Source of the DNA: a bacterium (Candidatus Ratteibacteria) CG_4_9_14_3_um_filter_41_21
GTDB lineage: Bacteria > Ratteibacteria > UBA8468
Assembly: GCA_002791075.1 (NCBI GenBank)
Contig: PFWI01000241.1
Coordinates: 1 to 6,361, forward strand
DNA: 6,361 nucleotides
Reading direction: 5' to 3'
This document shows positions 4,898 through 6,361 of the stretch, one piece after another. The translations under genes and the position numbers were made by a program. Below the pieces are notes generated by a model. The model worked only from the letters and a program-made list of their open reading frames with translations, had not been told where the DNA came from and searched no databases. Every line of letters begins with the position of its first letter. Position 1 is the stretch's first letter.

Positions 4898-5838
4898 TCC
4901 TTAAAAACTCCTATTTTTCTATATTTTTCATAGCGCAGTTCAAGAAGATGGTCAAGAGGGATTTGATTTAACTTGGTCAAATTTTCTTTCAGCGCGCCCT
5001 GGAGATTTTTAATCGTCTCTTCCGGGTTTTGGTGCGCTCCCCCTAAAGGTTCCGGGATAATTTCATCAATGATTTTCATCTCGAGAAGGTCGGTAGCGGT
5101 AAGCTTCAATGCTTTGGCGGCTTCCTCTTTGGCGTTCTGGCTCTTCCAGAGAATTGCGGCGCAGCCTTCCGGGGAGATGACCGAATAGATACTGTTTTCT
5201 AACATTAAAATTTTATCGGCTATTCCGATACCCAGGGCGCCGCCGCTGCCTCCCTCGCCAATAATGATACAAATGATCGGAGTGCGGATGGAGAAGATTT
5301 TCATTAAATTTTCACCAATGGCTCTGGCCTGGCCTTTTTCCTCCGCCTCTAATCCCGGGTGAGCCCCGGGAGTATCAATCAAGGTTACCACCGGCATATG
5401 AAAGCGCTCAGCCATTTCCATTAGCCGCAATGCTTTCCGGTATCCTTCGGGATGAGCCATTCCAAAATTCCGCGCTAAATTTTCCTGGGTATCTTTCCCT
5501 TTTTGATGGCCGACAAGAACGATGTTTTTACCTTCAACTTTTCCCAAACCTGCGATAATTGCGGGGTCATCGCCGGTAGACCTATCCCCGTGAAGTTCCA
5601 CGAAATTCTCAACCAGAGCATTGATATAGTCCGCGGTATGCGGCCGTCCGTGGCATCTGGCTAATTCTACCCTCTGCCAGGGGGAAAGCCCAGAAAAGAT
5701 TGTTTTTTTTCTTTCCGCTAATCTTTCTTTTAATTTTGTGAGCCTTTCGTGATAATCAAGGTGCTTTTCCTGGGCGATTTTCTCTAACTTTTCAATCGAC
5801 CTTTTCAGCGCATCGATTGGTTTTTCAAATTCTAACAT
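4894..5838 (-). CDS. accA: Acetyl-CoA carboxylase carboxyltransferase subunit alpha
   Basis: AccA pairs with AccD to transfer the carboxyl group from biotin to acetyl-CoA, making malonyl-CoA for fatty-acid synthesis. From the ATG at 5838 the protein is 314 aa, the family's usual size, starting MLEFEKPI. It has an N-terminal coiled-coil-like helix pair (about 5-47) and then the crotonase-fold carboxyltransferase domain. Motifs are PWQRVELARCHGRPH (53-67), ELHGDR (81-86), GHQKG (110-114), NFGMAHPEGYRKALRLM (124-140), DTPGAHPGLEAEEKGQ (155-170), the glycine-rich GEGGSGGALGIG (194-205) and SVISPEGCAAILWK (219-232). An upstream TTG at 5868 would add ten residues inside gatC and is less likely. The chosen ATG is 2 nt past the gatC stop, with no clear Shine-Dalgarno, suggesting coupling. 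accD is not present in the window. Confidence 0.97.
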   Translation of the reverse strand: MLEFEKPIDALKRSIEKLEKIAQEKHLDYHERLTKLKERLAERKKTIFSGLSPWQRVELARCHGRPHTADYINALVENFVELHGDRSTGDDPAIIAGLGKVEGKNIVLVGHQKGKDTQENLARNFGMAHPEGYRKALRLMEMAERFHMPVVTLIDTPGAHPGLEAEEKGQARAIGENLMKIFSIRTPIICIIIGEGGSGGALGIGIADKILMLENSIYSVISPEGCAAILWKSQNAKEEAAKALKLTATDLLEMKIIDEIIPEPLGGAHQNPEETIKNLQGALKENLTKLNQIPLDHLLELRYEKYRKIGVFKE

Positions 5839-5840
5839 CT

Positions 5841-6182
5841 TTAAATAACTTTTGGTACCCGGAAACAACCGTCCTTTTTTGCCGGAGCATTGGACAAAGC
5901 GTCCTTTTGTTCCAATCCTTTAACGGCAACATCCTTGCGCAAGCGGTTAGCTCCCCCCTCACCTTTATCCTCCCCCTCAAGGGGGGAGGAAGTAGGTGGG
6001 GGTGTAAATTGAGACAAAATATGAGTAGTCTCTTTGACTTTTTCGGTAGGCAGAGTTTTTAACTTCTCGACGTAAAGCAAAATTTCCTCCAGGTTCTTTT
6101 GATACTGTCCTACCTCTTCTTCTTTTAATTTAATTTTGGCCAGTCGGCTGATATAAACGACGTCTTCTTTGGTAATTTTCAT
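5841..6182 (-). CDS. gatC: Asp/Glu-tRNA amidotransferase subunit C, with inserted repeat
   Basis: GatC is the small subunit that clamps GatA and GatB together in GatCAB, which converts Glu-tRNA(Gln) and/or Asp-tRNA(Asn) to Gln- or Asn-tRNA. The family start MKITKEDVVYISRLAKIKLKEEE (1-23), the helix LEEILLYVEKLKTL (31-44) and the C-terminal ALSNAPAKKDGCFRVPKVI (95-113) are all recognisable. The usual length is about 95 aa, but this protein is 113. The excess is a low-complexity block TPPPTSSPLEGEDKGEGG (60-77) encoded by a palindromic repeat (5951-6004). The frame is preserved, so the gene is probably functional. The ATG at 6182 matches family starts. An ATG at 6242 would add 20 unrelated residues and lies upstream of the promoter -35. 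gatA and gatB are not adjacent. Confidence 0.92.
   Translation of the reverse strand: MKITKEDVVYISRLAKIKLKEEEVGQYQKNLEEILLYVEKLKTLPTEKVKETTHILSQFTPPPTSSPLEGEDKGEGGANRLRKDVAVKGLEQKDALSNAPAKKDGCFRVPKVI
5951..6004. repeat. Palindromic repeat inserted in frame in gatC
   Basis: On the plus strand CCCCCCTCACCT...CCTCCCCCTC (about 5953-5978) faces GGGGGGAGG...AGGTGGGGG (about 5981-6002) across a few loop bases. ACCT-xxx-TCCTCCCCC on the left pairs with its complement on the right with three mismatches over 16 positions. The GC-rich, purine/pyrimidine-segregated composition is unlike the flanking coding DNA. Similar C-rich palindromes recur in many environmental bacterial genomes. The element spans about 54 bp (18 codons) and replaces nothing in GatC: family sequence continues on both sides. 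Confidence 0.8.
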
Positions 6183-6192
6183 AAGAAAGATT

Positions 6193-6221
6193 ATTTTATC
6201 AGTTTTTTTCTTTAAAGTCAA
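6193..6221 (-). promoter_or_regulatory. Promoter of the gatC-accA-hisG set
   Basis: Read on the minus strand, TTGACT (6221-6216) is followed after 17 nt by TAAAAT (6198-6193), preceded by a TGA extension. The -10 ends only 10 nt before the gatC ATG, so the expected start site is about 3-4 nt upstream of it. The sequence between (AATCTTTCTT) has no Shine-Dalgarno. The gatC mRNA would therefore be leaderless or nearly so. Confidence 0.6.
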
Positions 6222-6225
6222 TTGT

Positions 6226-6254
6226 TTGACATTTGAGACCATTTTACGTATAAT
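6226..6254 (+). promoter_or_regulatory. Perfect consensus sigma-70 promoter, outward
   Basis: TTGACA (6226-6231) and TATAAT (6249-6254) are separated by exactly 17 nt: a full 12/12 consensus match with ideal spacing, the best promoter in the window. It is divergent from the gatC promoter, the two -35 boxes being 4 bp apart. Transcription should start near 6260-6261 and run into the direct repeats at 6289-6361. No open reading frame with a plausible start follows before the window ends. Confidence 0.65.
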
Positions 6255-6260
6255 TCAACA

Positions 6261-6361
6261 GTACAGGAATTTCCTTTTTTGGACGCAGAGTTGCTGTCAG
6301 TAATTTCAGGGAAGTTAATCTTCCCGCATAGTTGCTGTCAGTAATTTCAAGAAGTTAATCT
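6261..6361 (+). ncRNA. Candidate structured non-coding transcript, 5' part only
   Basis: The region downstream of the consensus promoter contains no ATG codon and no Shine-Dalgarno. It carries two copies of a 41-bp-period repeat, the first including the hairpin GGGAAG-TTAAT-CTTCCC (6309-6325). A strong promoter feeding repeated hairpins suggests a non-coding RNA or a repeat leader. It may equally be the long leader of a gene beyond the window. It matches no RNA family I can name, and the 3' end is not present. Confidence 0.35.
6289..6361 (+). repeat. 41-bp-period direct repeat, truncated by window end
   Basis: AGTTGCTGTCAGTAATTTCA occurs exactly at 6289-6308 and again at 6330-6349. Each copy is followed by GAAGTTAATCT (6311-6321 and 6351-6361), with GG before it in the first copy and A in the second. 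The first copy completes a 6-bp hairpin with loop TTAAT and is followed by GCAT. The second is cut off by the last base of the window, so more copies may follow. Only two units are seen. Confidence 0.8.

Noticed and set aside
5839..5868. TTG start of accA at 5868
   Set aside because: It would add ten non-family residues overlapping gatC. The ATG at 5838 gives the usual N-terminus and sits 2 nt past the gatC stop.
5817..6062. Plus-strand 81-aa ORF opposite gatC and accA
   Set aside because: It is antisense to conserved gatC and accA codons and reads through the palindromic repeat; no start signal or family match is seen.
6183..6242. 20-residue N-terminal extension of GatC from ATG 6242
   Set aside because: GatC proteins typically begin at the MKITKEDV-like segment. 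The extension is Lys-rich, unlike the family, and spans the -35 and -10 of the promoter.
6289..6361. CRISPR array at the right edge
   Set aside because: Only two units are seen. After the shared 33/32-nt stretch just 8 nt separate them, far shorter than CRISPR spacers, and no cas gene is present.
1..6361. Defence, phage, toxin-antitoxin or secondary-metabolite system
   Set aside because: All confident genes are core replication, metabolism or translation functions. No nuclease, integrase, toxin or biosynthetic domain was seen on either strand.

Overview
This is a 6.4 kb stretch of bacterial chromosome around the replication-initiation locus, moderately AT-rich and with very AT-rich intergenic DNA. 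The complete housekeeping genes are clearly bacterial, with long-form HisG, a separate AccA subunit, GatC and a DUF721 protein. Short palindromic repeats occur between genes and even inside one gene. This density of repeats suggests an uncultured, metagenome-derived lineage (Omnitrophota-like genomes come to mind), but that placement is a weak inference and no taxonomic marker here settles it.

Layout. Positions 1-254 are the dnaA leader and part of a probable oriC: a good sigma-70-type promoter (22-50) and two DnaA boxes (97-105, 128-136). dnaA (255-1601) follows. A 334-nt, extremely AT-rich spacer comes next, with a DnaA-box-like site, an inverted-repeat element (1787-1841) and an extended -10 promoter for dnaN (1936-3033). 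Between dnaN and the next convincing gene lie about 550 nt where recF is often found. This gap holds a possible transposase-associated repeat remnant, a doubtful 74-aa membrane ORF and a 126-bp compound palindromic repeat (3380-3505). A DUF721/DciA-like gene (3584-3865) closes the plus-strand set.

The minus strand carries a compact, apparently co-transcribed set reading toward it: gatC (6182-5841), accA (5838-4894), hisG (4897-4025) and a 31-aa basic protein of the AURKAIP1/COX24 (mS38/bS22-like) family (4013-3918). The genes are 2 nt apart, overlapped by 4 nt, and 11 nt apart. They mix tRNA-dependent amidation, fatty-acid synthesis, histidine synthesis and probably the ribosome. gatC contains an in-frame palindromic insertion of about 18-19 codons.

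The right edge holds two back-to-back divergent promoters. One gives gatC an almost leaderless mRNA. The other is a perfect TTGACA-N17-TATAAT promoter pointing out of the window into a 41-bp-period direct repeat with a hairpin. No coding region is visible there and the repeat is cut by the window end. This is the most likely place for something undescribed, possibly a structured non-coding RNA or repeat array. The rest is core housekeeping; no defence, phage or CRISPR system is visible.
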